DNA of 12,684 nucleotides from assembly GCA_002386045.1 (NCBI GenBank), contig DGEQ01000077.1, positions 15,148-27,831 of the forward strand, written 5' to 3'. Of this stretch, positions 1 through 5,876 are shown piece after piece. The notes beneath the pieces were generated by a model, which was not told where the DNA came from, did not search any database, and worked only from the letters and a program-made list of their open reading frames with translations. Numbering within the stretch: the first letter of the stretch is position 1; every line of letters begins with the position of its first letter. Source of the stretch: Hungateiclostridiaceae bacterium UBA3922. Its GTDB lineage: Bacteria > Bacillota > Clostridia > Acetivibrionales > DTU013. The position numbers and the translations under genes were made by a program.

Positions 1-543
1 GAGGTCATACACGGGATCCCGGGTTTAAGGGAGTTAAAAGATGGAGATATTATAAGTGTCGATATGGGGGCAAGCTTTGACGGCTATTGCGCCGACGCTG
101 CGAGGACTTTCGCCGTCGGGGACATATCGGACGAAGCCCGAAGGCTTATAGAAGTGACGGAACGATGCTTTTATGAAGGGCTGAAATTCGCTGTCAGGGG
201 CAACCGGATCGTGGATATCTCCAGGGCCATCCAAAGACATGCAGAGAGCAACGGATTCTCGGTAGTGCGCGATTACGTGGGACACGGCATAGGCAGGGAC
301 ATGTGGGAAGCGCCACAGATCCCCAACTACGTCACCCGGGAAAGGGGACCCAGACTTGAACCGGGAATGACACTGGCGATAGAGCCGATGATAAACCAGG
401 GAGTCAGTAATGTGAGAATCCTCAGTGATAAATGGACCGTGGTAACGGCTGACGGAAAACTGTCCGCGCATTATGAGAACACGATAGCCGTTACCGGCGG
501 CGAGCCAGTTATCATGACAAAACTCAGAGGTGAGGATCTTTGA
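1..543 (+). CDS. map: Type I methionine aminopeptidase, C-terminal 180 residues (5' end outside window)
   Basis: This enzyme removes the initiator methionine from new cytosolic proteins. The frame is open from base 1, and the first visible residues (EVIHGIPG) belong to the conserved active-site strand, so roughly the first 70 residues of a protein of about 250 are missing. All five metal ligands of the family are present: Asp21 (SVDMGA), Asp32 (ADAART), His of GHGIG (bases 286-300), Glu of AIEPMI and Glu of SAHYENT. The active-site His of HGIPG is also present. The oddity is at bases 304-306: the second catalytic histidine (E. coli His178, in the motif F/M-H-E-x-P) reads Trp, giving MWEAPQIPNY. 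The stop codon TGA at 541-543 overlaps the TTG start of the KOW gene. Its position next to infA is the usual Bacillota arrangement. Family assignment is secure; full activity is not certain. Confidence 0.96.
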   Translation, partial: EVIHGIPGLRELKDGDIISVDMGASFDGYCADAARTFAVGDISDEARRLIEVTERCFYEGLKFAVRGNRIVDISRAIQRHAESNGFSVVRDYVGHGIGRDMWEAPQIPNYVTRERGPRLEPGMTLAIEPMINQGVSNVRILSDKWTVVTADGKLSAHYENTIAVTGGEPVIMTKLRGEDL

Positions 544-803
544 ACGCTGCTGTAGGTCAGATAGTTATTTCCCGCGCCGGCAGGGATGCCGGGAGAACGT
601 TTGTTGTAGTCAGGGTTATCGATGACCTGTATGTTGAGATCTGCGACGGCGATCTGCGGAAAGTGGAGAAACCGAAGAAAAAGAAAATAAAGCATCTCAA
701 CATAACGGGTAAAATAGCGGAGGGACTTGCAGAGAAGCTGAAGAACGGGGACAGGATCACGAATGCTGAGATACGCAAAGCTTTGGTTGATTTTGTCGGT
801 TAA
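540..803 (+). CDS. KOW-domain RNA-binding protein (L14e/L6e/L27e-like)
   Basis: An 87-residue basic protein. Residues 6-24 (GQIVISRAGRDAGRTFVVV) form a KOW-type beta motif, followed by a lysine-rich stretch (KPKKKKIKH, about residues 44-52). Small KOW proteins of the ribosomal L14e/L6e/L27e type are common between map and infA in Clostridia. Their exact role is not established; binding to rRNA or the ribosome is inferred from the fold and the basic charge. The TTG start at 540 overlaps the map stop codon (tTGA), and a good Shine-Dalgarno stretch (GAGGTGAGG, 528-536) lies just upstream, so translational coupling to map is likely. The gene ends 15 bases before infA. I give no gene symbol because none is well established. 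Confidence 0.85.
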   Translation: MNAAVGQIVISRAGRDAGRTFVVVRVIDDLYVEICDGDLRKVEKPKKKKIKHLNITGKIAEGLAEKLKNGDRITNAEIRKALVDFVG

Positions 804-818
804 AGGAGGGTTTGAGTT

Positions 819-1037
819 TTGTCAAAGGAAGACGTAATCGAAGTTGAGGGAAGGATCGTTGAAGCATTGCCGAATGCGATGTTCCAGGTGGAACTGGACA
901 ATGGCCACAGGGTACTTGCCCACATTTCAGGCAAGCTCAGGATGAATTTCATAAGGATCCTGCCGGGAGACCGTGTGACGCTGGAATTGTCGCCGTACGA
1001 TCTCACCCGCGGGAGGATCACCTGGAGAGCCAAGTAA
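819..1037 (+). CDS. infA: Translation initiation factor IF-1
   Basis: A 72-residue single S1/OB-fold protein that binds the A site of the 30S subunit during initiation. The sequence is canonical along its whole length: SKEDVIEVEGRIVEALPNAM at the N-terminus, RVLAHISGKLRMN in the middle, and DRVTLELSPYDLTRGRITWR at the C-terminus, matching the usual 72 residues. The start is TTG at 819, set by the strong Shine-Dalgarno AAAGGAGGG (802-810) eight bases upstream and by the family N-terminus. The nearby TTG at 812 is out of frame. It sits between the KOW gene and rpmJ, probably on the same transcript as map. Confidence 0.98.
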   Translation: MSKEDVIEVEGRIVEALPNAMFQVELDNGHRVLAHISGKLRMNFIRILPGDRVTLELSPYDLTRGRITWRAK

Positions 1038-1096
1038 TATCGAAAGCGGCATGGCTATAAGAATTACACTATATTACCGGATGGGGAGTGCAGAAA

Positions 1097-1210
1097 ATGA
1101 AAGTAAAACCTTCAGTAAAACCAATGTGTGAAAAATGCAAGGTAATCAGGAGAAAAGGCAAGGTAATGGTTATTTGTGTGAATCCGAAGCACAAACAGAA
1201 GCAGGGTTGA
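1097..1210 (+). CDS. rpmJ: 50S ribosomal protein L36 (zinc-ribbon form)
   Basis: A 37-residue protein, MKVKPSVKPMCEKCKVIRRK and onward, ending NPKHKQKQG. It binds 23S rRNA in the large subunit. The zinc-ribbon ligands are all present (Cys11, Cys14, Cys27, His32; spacing C-x2-C-x12-C-x4-H), so this is the zinc-binding form, not the ligand-free paralogue made under zinc limitation. The start ATG at 1097 follows a purine-rich TGGGGAG (1082-1088). It is the last gene of the spc-type block here. No T-tract terminator follows, so read-through into rpsM is possible alongside the separate promoter at 1279-1307. Confidence 0.97.
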   Translation: MKVKPSVKPMCEKCKVIRRKGKVMVICVNPKHKQKQG

Positions 1211-1278
1211 TGCTCCGGACGCACCGGACACGTTCGGGGCATACGGATACCTGATAATTGGAATTTACGCATGCAAGC

Positions 1279-1307
1279 TTGTTTATTCGGGCGGTGTGTG
1301 ATATAAT
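1279..1307 (+). promoter_or_regulatory. Sigma-A promoter for the rpsM operon (extended -10)
   Basis: The -35 box TTGTTT (1279-1284), a 17-base spacer and a perfect -10 TATAAT (1302-1307) preceded by the extended -10 dinucleotide TG at 1299-1300. Transcription would start near 1314, leaving a leader of about 235 nt before rpsM. Confidence 0.75.
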
Positions 1308-1369
1308 CTTAGCTTGGCTTGCGGGTCCATTATCGAATATCCGGCCCGAAGGAAGTCAGAATTGACCAT

Positions 1370-1499
1370 CCCGGATGCGGCTGCCTGTGCGTTTTTTGCG
1401 CACATGATCCGGGTGTTGATCATATATACCGGGTCAATATATTAAGGTATGTTACTAGTGTAGACATATGTGCCATAATGTATGTGACCCCGGAGGAAG
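1370..1499 (+). promoter_or_regulatory. Structured leader RNA of rpsM operon with alternative hairpins
   Basis: Four pairings are visible. (a) CCCGGAT 1370-1376 with ATCCGGG 1407-1413, enclosing (b) TGTGCG 1386-1391 with CGCACA 1399-1404. (c) ATGATC 1404-1409 with GATCAT 1418-1423, which overlaps the 3' arms of (a) and (b) and so excludes them. (d) CCGGGTCA 1429-1436 with TGACCC-c-GG 1485-1493, one bulged C, running into a purine-rich GGAGGAAG at 1492-1499. The hexamer CCGGGT occurs twice (1409 and 1429), so two copies could compete for the same partner. In E. coli the same operon is repressed by S4 binding a leader pseudoknot; a similar role here is inference only, and I do not see the E. 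coli sequence itself. Confidence 0.45.
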
Positions 1500-1551
1500 T
1501 TTTATTCAGTTGGATGTTACTCGGTAAGATTATTTGGAGGTGTTTGACGAG

Positions 1552-1923
1552 ATGGCACGTATTGCCGGAGTAGACCTGCCCAGGGAAAAACGGGTAGAGA
1601 TCGGGCTGACCTACATTTATGGTTTGGGCAGAAGCAAAGCAAAAGAGATCCTGAAAAAGACCGCTATCAACCCTGATACGAGAGTGAGAGACCTGACCGA
1701 CGACGAGATCAGCAGGCTCAGGGAAGTGATAGACAAGGAATACAAGGTGGAAGGTGACCTCAGGAGAGAGGTTGCCCTGAACATCAAGAGACTGATAGAG
1801 ATAGGCTGCTACAGGGGCAGAAGGCACAGGGCCGGTCTGCCGGTCAGGGGCCAGAGGACCAAGACCAACGCAAGGACGAGGAAAGGCCCCAAGAGGACTG
1901 TCGGTGTGCAGCGCAAGAAATAG
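1552..1923 (+). CDS. rpsM: 30S ribosomal protein S13
   Basis: A 123-residue protein with the canonical start MARIAGVDLPREKRVEIGLT and basic tail (GLPVRGQRTKTNARTRKG) that reaches to the P-site tRNA. It lies in the head of the small subunit and contacts L5 and L31 across the subunit bridge. The start ATG at 1552 is chosen from the family N-terminus; the Shine-Dalgarno TGGAGG lies at 1535-1540. Earlier in-frame TTG (1534) and GTG (1540) codons overlap that site and are unlikely. It is the first gene of the alpha operon, preceded by its own promoter and leader, and followed by rpsK after 24 bases. Confidence 0.97.
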   Translation: MARIAGVDLPREKRVEIGLTYIYGLGRSKAKEILKKTAINPDTRVRDLTDDEISRLREVIDKEYKVEGDLRREVALNIKRLIEIGCYRGRRHRAGLPVRGQRTKTNARTRKGPKRTVGVQRKK

Positions 1924-1947
1924 TGAGTACAGGAGGTTGATCATCGC

Positions 1948-2349
1948 ATGGCAGCTAAAGCTACCGGGAGGAGAACTACAAGGAAAAGAAGAGAGCGCAA
2001 GAATATTGAGCGCGGCGCGGCACATATCCGTTCCACGTTCAATAATACCATAGTCACCATCACTGACACAGCAGGAAATGCCATCTCATGGGCAAGTGCT
2101 GGCGGATTGGGCTTCAGGGGTTCAAGGAAAAGCACTCCGTTCGCTGCACAGATGGCTGCGGAAGCTGCGGCAAAGGCTGCAATGGAACATGGCCTTAAGA
2201 CCGTCGAGGTATACGTAAAGGGACCGGGCTCCGGAAGAGAAGCGGCAATAAGGGCGCTTCAGGCAGCCGGGCTCGATGTCAGCCTGATCAAGGACGAGAC
2301 GCCTATTCCGCACAACGGATGCAGGCCGCCCAAGAGAAGAAGAGTGTGA
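1948..2349 (+). CDS. rpsK: 30S ribosomal protein S11
   Basis: A 133-residue protein of the small-subunit platform that helps shape the E site and contacts rRNA near the decoding region. Canonical blocks are RGAAHIRSTFNNTIVTITD, GNAISWASAGGLGFRGSRKS, VYVKGPGSGREAAIRAL and the C-terminal PHNGCRPPKRRRV. The last contains the Asn-Gly pair where isoaspartate is known to form in E. coli S11. The length fits the usual 129-133. The ATG at 1948 follows AGGAGG at 1931-1936. It sits 24 bases after rpsM and 19 before rpsD on one transcript. Confidence 0.98.
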   Translation: MAAKATGRRTTRKRRERKNIERGAAHIRSTFNNTIVTITDTAGNAISWASAGGLGFRGSRKSTPFAAQMAAEAAAKAAMEHGLKTVEVYVKGPGSGREAAIRALQAAGLDVSLIKDETPIPHNGCRPPKRRRV

Positions 2350-2368
2350 TTTGGAGGTGTAAAGACAG

Positions 2369-2995
2369 ATGGCAAGGTACACGGAATCAGTTTGCAGACT
2401 TTGCCGCAGGGAAGGCGAGAAACTTTTCCTGAAAGGCGAAAGATGCTATACGAATAAATGCTCTGTTGGAAGAAGGGCGTATGCTCCGGGACAGCACGGA
2501 CAGCAGAGGAAGAAGATGTCCGAGTATGGTATGCAGCTGCGTGAGAAGCAGAAAGCAAAAAGGTTTTACGGAATACTTGAAAGACAGTTCAGGAAATACT
2601 TCGATATGGCTGTCAAGAGGAAAGGTGTCACCGGCGAGAACCTTCTGCAGATACTCGAAAGCAGGCTGGACAACATCGTTTACAGGCTCGGGCTTGCAAC
2701 TTCCAGGCCTGAGGCCAGGCAGCTTGTAAGGCATGGACATTTCACACTGAACGGTAAAAAGGTAAACATACCTTCAATACTCGTGTCTCCTGGTGATGTC
2801 ATTGCAGTACGCGATAAGTTCAGGAATTCGGATAAGCTGAAATCCATCCTCGACATCGCCGGAGGAAAGGTAGTGCCGGAATGGCTCGAGTTCGACAGTG
2901 AGAATCTCACCGGCAAAGTAGTCAGGCTGCCGGCAAGGGAAGATATCGATCTTCCGATCAGGGAGCATCTCATCGTCGAGTTGTACTCCAAGTAA
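2369..2995 (+). CDS. rpsD: 30S ribosomal protein S4 (zinc-binding form)
   Basis: A 208-residue primary 16S rRNA-binding protein that nucleates assembly of the 30S body. The N-terminal module carries four cysteines (Cys9, Cys12, Cys26, Cys31), the zinc-binding form of S4. The S4 RNA-binding domain spans about residues 98-160 (SRLDNIVYRLGLATSRPEAR, then HGHFTLNGKKVNIPS). The C-terminus DLPIREHLIVELYSK is typical. The ATG at 2369 follows GGAGGT at 2352-2357. In many bacteria S4 is the autogenous repressor of this operon; the leader upstream of rpsM is the natural target to test. A 217-base gap with a strong hairpin separates it from rpoA. Confidence 0.98.
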   Translation: MARYTESVCRLCRREGEKLFLKGERCYTNKCSVGRRAYAPGQHGQQRKKMSEYGMQLREKQKAKRFYGILERQFRKYFDMAVKRKGVTGENLLQILESRLDNIVYRLGLATSRPEARQLVRHGHFTLNGKKVNIPSILVSPGDVIAVRDKFRNSDKLKSILDIAGGKVVPEWLEFDSENLTGKVVRLPAREDIDLPIREHLIVELYSK

Positions 2996-3051
2996 TCTGC
3001 TTGTGATGATGGTATCCATACCCGTTTATATAAACAGTTCGATCGGCCGAA

Positions 3052-3075
3052 GGAGCATCGGCACCCCGGTGCTCC
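3052..3075 (+). promoter_or_regulatory. Strong 10-bp hairpin in the rpsD-rpoA gap
   Basis: GGAGCATCGG (3052-3061), tetraloop CACC, CCGGTGCTCC (3066-3075): ten consecutive pairs including one U-G. It is followed by GGAAAGCCATAAAAG rather than a T-tract, so it is not a normal intrinsic terminator. Pausing, RNA processing or partial attenuation before rpoA are possible roles. Confidence 0.55.
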
Positions 3076-3212
3076 GGAAAGCCATAAAAGCAACTGAACA
3101 TTCCAGCATCACATGCAACAGGGTATCATGGTAAGAGTACCGGATCGACAACAAGGATTACGAATCAGTTGCCCTCATAAAATTCAAATTGCAAGCCAAA
3201 GGAGGGTTTTTG

Positions 3213-4160
3213 TTGATAGAAATAGAAAAGCCGAGAATCGAATGTGTTGAGTCCGCCGAGGACAATACCTACGGGAAGTTCGTAGTCGAGCCTCTTGAAA
3301 GGGGTTACGGCATAACGCTGGGCAATTCTCTCAGGCGCATACTGCTGTCGTCGCTGCCGGGAGTTGCCGTGACATCCATAAAGATAGACGGGGTGCTCCA
3401 CGAGTTTTCGACGGTGCCCGGCGTCATCGAGGATGTAACCGAGATAATCCTCAATATCAAGAATCTTTCGATGAAGCTCCACAGTGACGGGCCGAAGATA
3501 ATATATATCGATGCCGAGGGCGAAGGCCCTATCACGGCAGGAGATATAAAGGCTGACTCCGATGTGGAGATCCTGAACCCGGATCTTCATATATGCACGC
3601 TGAACGGGGACAGCAGGTTCTACATGGAAATGGTGATCAACAAGGGCAGGGGCTATGTTCAGGCAGAAAAGAACAAGCAGCCGGGACAGCCTATCGGCAT
3701 AATTCCTGTTGATTCCATATATACGCCTGTGAGAAGGGTTAATTACACGGTGGAGAACACTCGTGTAGGCCAGGTCACGGATTACGACAAGCTCACCCTG
3801 GAAGTCTGGACCAACGGGAGCCTCAAGCCTGACGAGGCGATAAGCCTTGGTGCCAAGATCATGAGCGAGCACCTGAACCTGTTCATCGACCTCTCGGACC
3901 AGGCAAAGCATACGGAGATCATGGTCGAGAAGGAAGAGACGAAGAAAGAGAAAGTGCTTGAGATGACCATAGAAGAACTCGATCTGTCCGTCAGGTCGTA
4001 CAACTGCCTCAAGAGGGCAGGCATCAATACCGTTGAGGATCTGATCAGCAGGACGGAAGAAGACATGATGAAAGTGAGAAATCTGGGAAGAAAGTCGCTC
4101 GAAGAAGTGCTCCAGAAGCTTAACGCTTTAGGTTTGTCGCTTGCTCCGAGTGAAGAATGA
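3213..4160 (+). CDS. rpoA: DNA-directed RNA polymerase subunit alpha
   Basis: A 315-residue alpha subunit, the dimer on which core RNA polymerase assembles. The N-terminal assembly domain shows the hallmark VVEPLERGYGITLGNSLRRI with LLSSLPG. The C-terminal domain (about residues 250-315) has LDLSVRSYNCLKRAGI, whose Arg corresponds to the UP-element and activator contact Arg265 of E. coli, and NLGRKSLEEV. TTG at 3213 is taken as the start because the family begins MIEIEKP and GGAGGG (3201-3206) lies six bases upstream. TTG at 3210 would be too close, and TTG at 3189 lies before the Shine-Dalgarno. The length matches B. subtilis (314). rplQ follows after 28 bases. Confidence 0.98.
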   Translation: MIEIEKPRIECVESAEDNTYGKFVVEPLERGYGITLGNSLRRILLSSLPGVAVTSIKIDGVLHEFSTVPGVIEDVTEIILNIKNLSMKLHSDGPKIIYIDAEGEGPITAGDIKADSDVEILNPDLHICTLNGDSRFYMEMVINKGRGYVQAEKNKQPGQPIGIIPVDSIYTPVRRVNYTVENTRVGQVTDYDKLTLEVWTNGSLKPDEAISLGAKIMSEHLNLFIDLSDQAKHTEIMVEKEETKKEKVLEMTIEELDLSVRSYNCLKRAGINTVEDLISRTEEDMMKVRNLGRKSLEEVLQKLNALGLSLAPSEE

Positions 4161-4188
4161 AATTGGAGTACAGGGAGGTAAGAGAGTA

Positions 4189-4722
4189 ATGCCTACACTT
4201 AGAAAGCTTGGACGTACCACCGATCAGAGGAAGGCAATGCTTAGAAGTCTCGTTACCGCATTGCTTCATAACGGCAGGATAGAGACCACCGAAGCCAGGG
4301 CGAAGGAAGTACAGGCGATCGCTGAGAAGCTGATTGCCATGGCCATAAAAGAAGACGGCAATTTCACATCAAGGCAGGTAAAGGTAAGTGCTGCAAAGAC
4401 CGACAGCAAGGGCAGAAAGATCACCAAGACCGTGACCTCGAAAAACGGCAGGAAATACGAGGTCGTTGACAGGGAGATCAAGACCGACATGGTCACCGTC
4501 GACAATCCTTCAAGGCTGAGTGCCAGAAGGAAGGCAATGAAGTGGTTATACAGGATCAAGGACGAGAACGGCAAGTACATCAACGTGGTCAACAAGCTGT
4601 TTGACGATATCGCCCCGAGGTACAAGGGTGTGAACGGCGGTTACACCAGGATCTACAAACTCGGACCCAGGAGGGGCGACGGGGCGGAAGTCGTGATCCT
4701 TGAACTGACAAAGCAGCAGTAA
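4189..4722 (+). CDS. rplQ: 50S ribosomal protein L17 with central insertion
   Basis: A 177-residue L17, which lies near the exit of the peptide tunnel. The flanks are canonical: MPTLRKLGRTTDQRKAMLRS with TEARAKEVQAIAEKLI at the start, and VVNKLFDDIAPRY, GGYTRIYKLGPRRGD, VILEL at the end. Typical bacterial L17 is 112-130 residues. The excess is a block at about residues 55-107 (bases 4351-4509), lysine-rich and beta-like (KVSAAKTDSKGRKITKTVTS, then GRKYEVVDREIKTD). A comparable insertion occurs in some clostridial L17 proteins as far as I recall, so I treat it as lineage-specific rather than a fusion. The ATG at 4189 follows GGGAGGT at 4173-4179; an upstream in-frame start at 4141 lacks family support. 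The stop codon lies inside the 5' arm of the operon terminator. Confidence 0.96.
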   Translation: MPTLRKLGRTTDQRKAMLRSLVTALLHNGRIETTEARAKEVQAIAEKLIAMAIKEDGNFTSRQVKVSAAKTDSKGRKITKTVTSKNGRKYEVVDREIKTDMVTVDNPSRLSARRKAMKWLYRIKDENGKYINVVNKLFDDIAPRYKGVNGGYTRIYKLGPRRGDGAEVVILELTKQQ

Positions 4723-4822
4723 GTCCAGTCAAGGTCGACCGCAGGTTTATGCCAGCGTGACAGGGATTTGCCGAACTAAGGCCGATCCCTGATTTTGTTT
4801 CGACTGGACAAACTGCTTTTTT
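4716..4822 (+). terminator. Long terminator of the alpha operon, overlapping the rplQ stop
   Basis: Closing stem GCAGT-aa-GTCCAGTC (4716-4730) pairs with GACTGGAC-aa-ACTGC (4802-4816), 13 pairs around a symmetrical AA/AA internal loop, followed directly by TTTTTT (4817-4822). The loop carries a second hairpin, CAGGGAT (4761-4767) with ATCCCTG (4785-4791). The T of the rplQ TAA (4720) is in the stem. Confidence 0.8.
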
Positions 4823-4895
4823 AAGATCCGTTCAGGCCGGGTTGTCTGCCCGGACAGGGATGATTTCCAAATCGCGGTGGAAAGAGGGTCAGGCA

Positions 4896-5771
4896 TTGCC
4901 AGTGGTGAAGAATAACGACAGGAACATAATCGAAGTCAGGAACGCGAGCTTTGCCTACAGGTCCGGAAGCGACGACGGGCAGGAAGTGCTTGCGCTCGAT
5001 GATATCAGCCTGTCTGTCAGGCAGGGGGAATTCCTTGCCGTGCTCGGCAGGAACGGCTCAGGCAAATCGACGCTGGCCAAGCTTATGAATGCCCTTATCC
5101 TGCCGGTTTCGGGGACTGTCATAGTCGACGGCATAGACACGACTGATGAAGAGATGCTCTGGGACATCAGGAGCACCACCGGCATGGTGTTTCAAAACCC
5201 GGACAACCAGATCGTCGGTACAGTGGTCGAGGAAGATGTGGCTTTCGGCCCGGAGAACCTGGGAGTGCCGCCGAAGGAGATAAGGGCCAGGGTGGACGAA
5301 GCCCTCGAGATGATCGGCATGTCGGAATTCAAAAAACACGCGCCGCATCAATTGTCGGGCGGACAGAAGCAGAGGGTCGCCATAGCCGGCATACTTGCCA
5401 TGAGACCCAAATGCATCGTCCTGGACGAAGCGACGGCAATGCTCGATCCTGTCGGCCGGAGAGAAGTGATGCGCATATTGCGCAGGCTGAATTCCGAGGA
5501 AGGCATCACCATCGTCCACATAACCCATCACATGGATGAGGCAGGAATGGCGGATAGGGTGCTCGTCATAGATAATGGCAGATGCGTCATGATCGGGACC
5601 CCGAAAGTGGTGTTCAGCGATGTTGAAAAGATCAAAAGCCTGGGGCTTGACGTACCCCAGGTCACTGAACTGATGTACGAGTTGAACAAGCTTGGTTTCG
5701 ACTTCCCGACAGACATCCTGTCAGTCGACGAGGCCGTGGCGCAGCTTAAGGCGTACCTGCGGGACGAGTGA
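4896..5771 (+). CDS. ecfA1: ECF transporter ATPase EcfA1 (CbiO-type)
   Basis: One of the two cytoplasmic ATPases of the energy-coupling factor transporters, which with EcfT drive uptake of vitamins or metal ions bound by separate S-components. In 291 residues the ABC motifs appear in order: Walker A GRNGSGKST (51-59), Q-loop Gln100 (FQNPDNQ), signature LSGGQ (153-157), Walker B IVLDEA with catalytic Glu178, and H-loop His211. The C-terminal segment (IKSLGLDVPQVTELMYEL) is typical of EcfA. The start is TTG at 4896, eight bases after AAAGAGGG (4881-4888); a longer version from TTG 4842 or ATG 4860 would add an unconserved extension. No promoter is evident between the rplQ terminator and this gene, so expression may depend on read-through. 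Its usual partner ecfA2 is 894 bases further on, beyond a reverse-strand gene. Confidence 0.93.
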   Translation: MPVVKNNDRNIIEVRNASFAYRSGSDDGQEVLALDDISLSVRQGEFLAVLGRNGSGKSTLAKLMNALILPVSGTVIVDGIDTTDEEMLWDIRSTTGMVFQNPDNQIVGTVVEEDVAFGPENLGVPPKEIRARVDEALEMIGMSEFKKHAPHQLSGGQKQRVAIAGILAMRPKCIVLDEATAMLDPVGRREVMRILRRLNSEEGITIVHITHHMDEAGMADRVLVIDNGRCVMIGTPKVVFSDVEKIKSLGLDVPQVTELMYELNKLGFDFPTDILSVDEAVAQLKAYLRDE

Positions 5772-5806
5772 TATGCCCCGGGGATGATGATTTGCCTGGT
5801 GGACAG

Positions 5807-5855
5807 GTGATCTGCGGTCAGTCCCAACAGATCACGTATTCCAGGGACGCGTCCC
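5807..5855. repeat. Inverted repeats between convergent ecfA1 and methyltransferase gene
   Basis: GTGATCTG (5807-5814) pairs with CAGATCAC (5828-5835), eight pairs around a 13-base loop. Next is a perfect 12-base palindrome GGGACGCGTCCC (5844-5855). Neither arm is followed by a T-run on either strand, so a bidirectional terminator is possible but not shown. Confidence 0.5.
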
Positions 5856-5876
5856 GATCACGCGGGTATGTCCGGT

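Larger units (their letters stand above)
1211..1551 (+). other. 341-base gap between rpmJ and rpsM: promoter plus structured leader
   Basis: No gene is supported here. The first 70 bases hold only a small hairpin (TCCGG / CCGGA around ACGCA, just after rpmJ) without a T-tract. A sigma-A promoter sits at 1279-1307, and the remaining 240 bases or so form the rpsM leader, with several possible hairpins described separately. Confidence 0.7.

Noticed and set aside
34..471. Long reverse-strand frames opposite map, rpoA, ecfA1, hexokinase and other genes
   Set aside because: They mirror conserved genes on the plus strand and have no binding sites or domain features of their own.
1319..1573. 84-codon plus-strand frame in the rpmJ-rpsM gap
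   Set aside because: No ribosome binding site, no recognisable content, and it overlaps the rpsM start in another frame; the promoter and foldable leader explain the region better.
3001..3035. Possible rpoA promoter using TTGTGA and TATAAA in the palindrome
   Set aside because: The spacer is about 22 bases, too long for sigma-A.
4842..4895. N-terminal extension of EcfA1 by 18 codons
   Set aside because: The TTG at 4896 has a well-spaced AAAGAGGG; the extension is not expected in the family.
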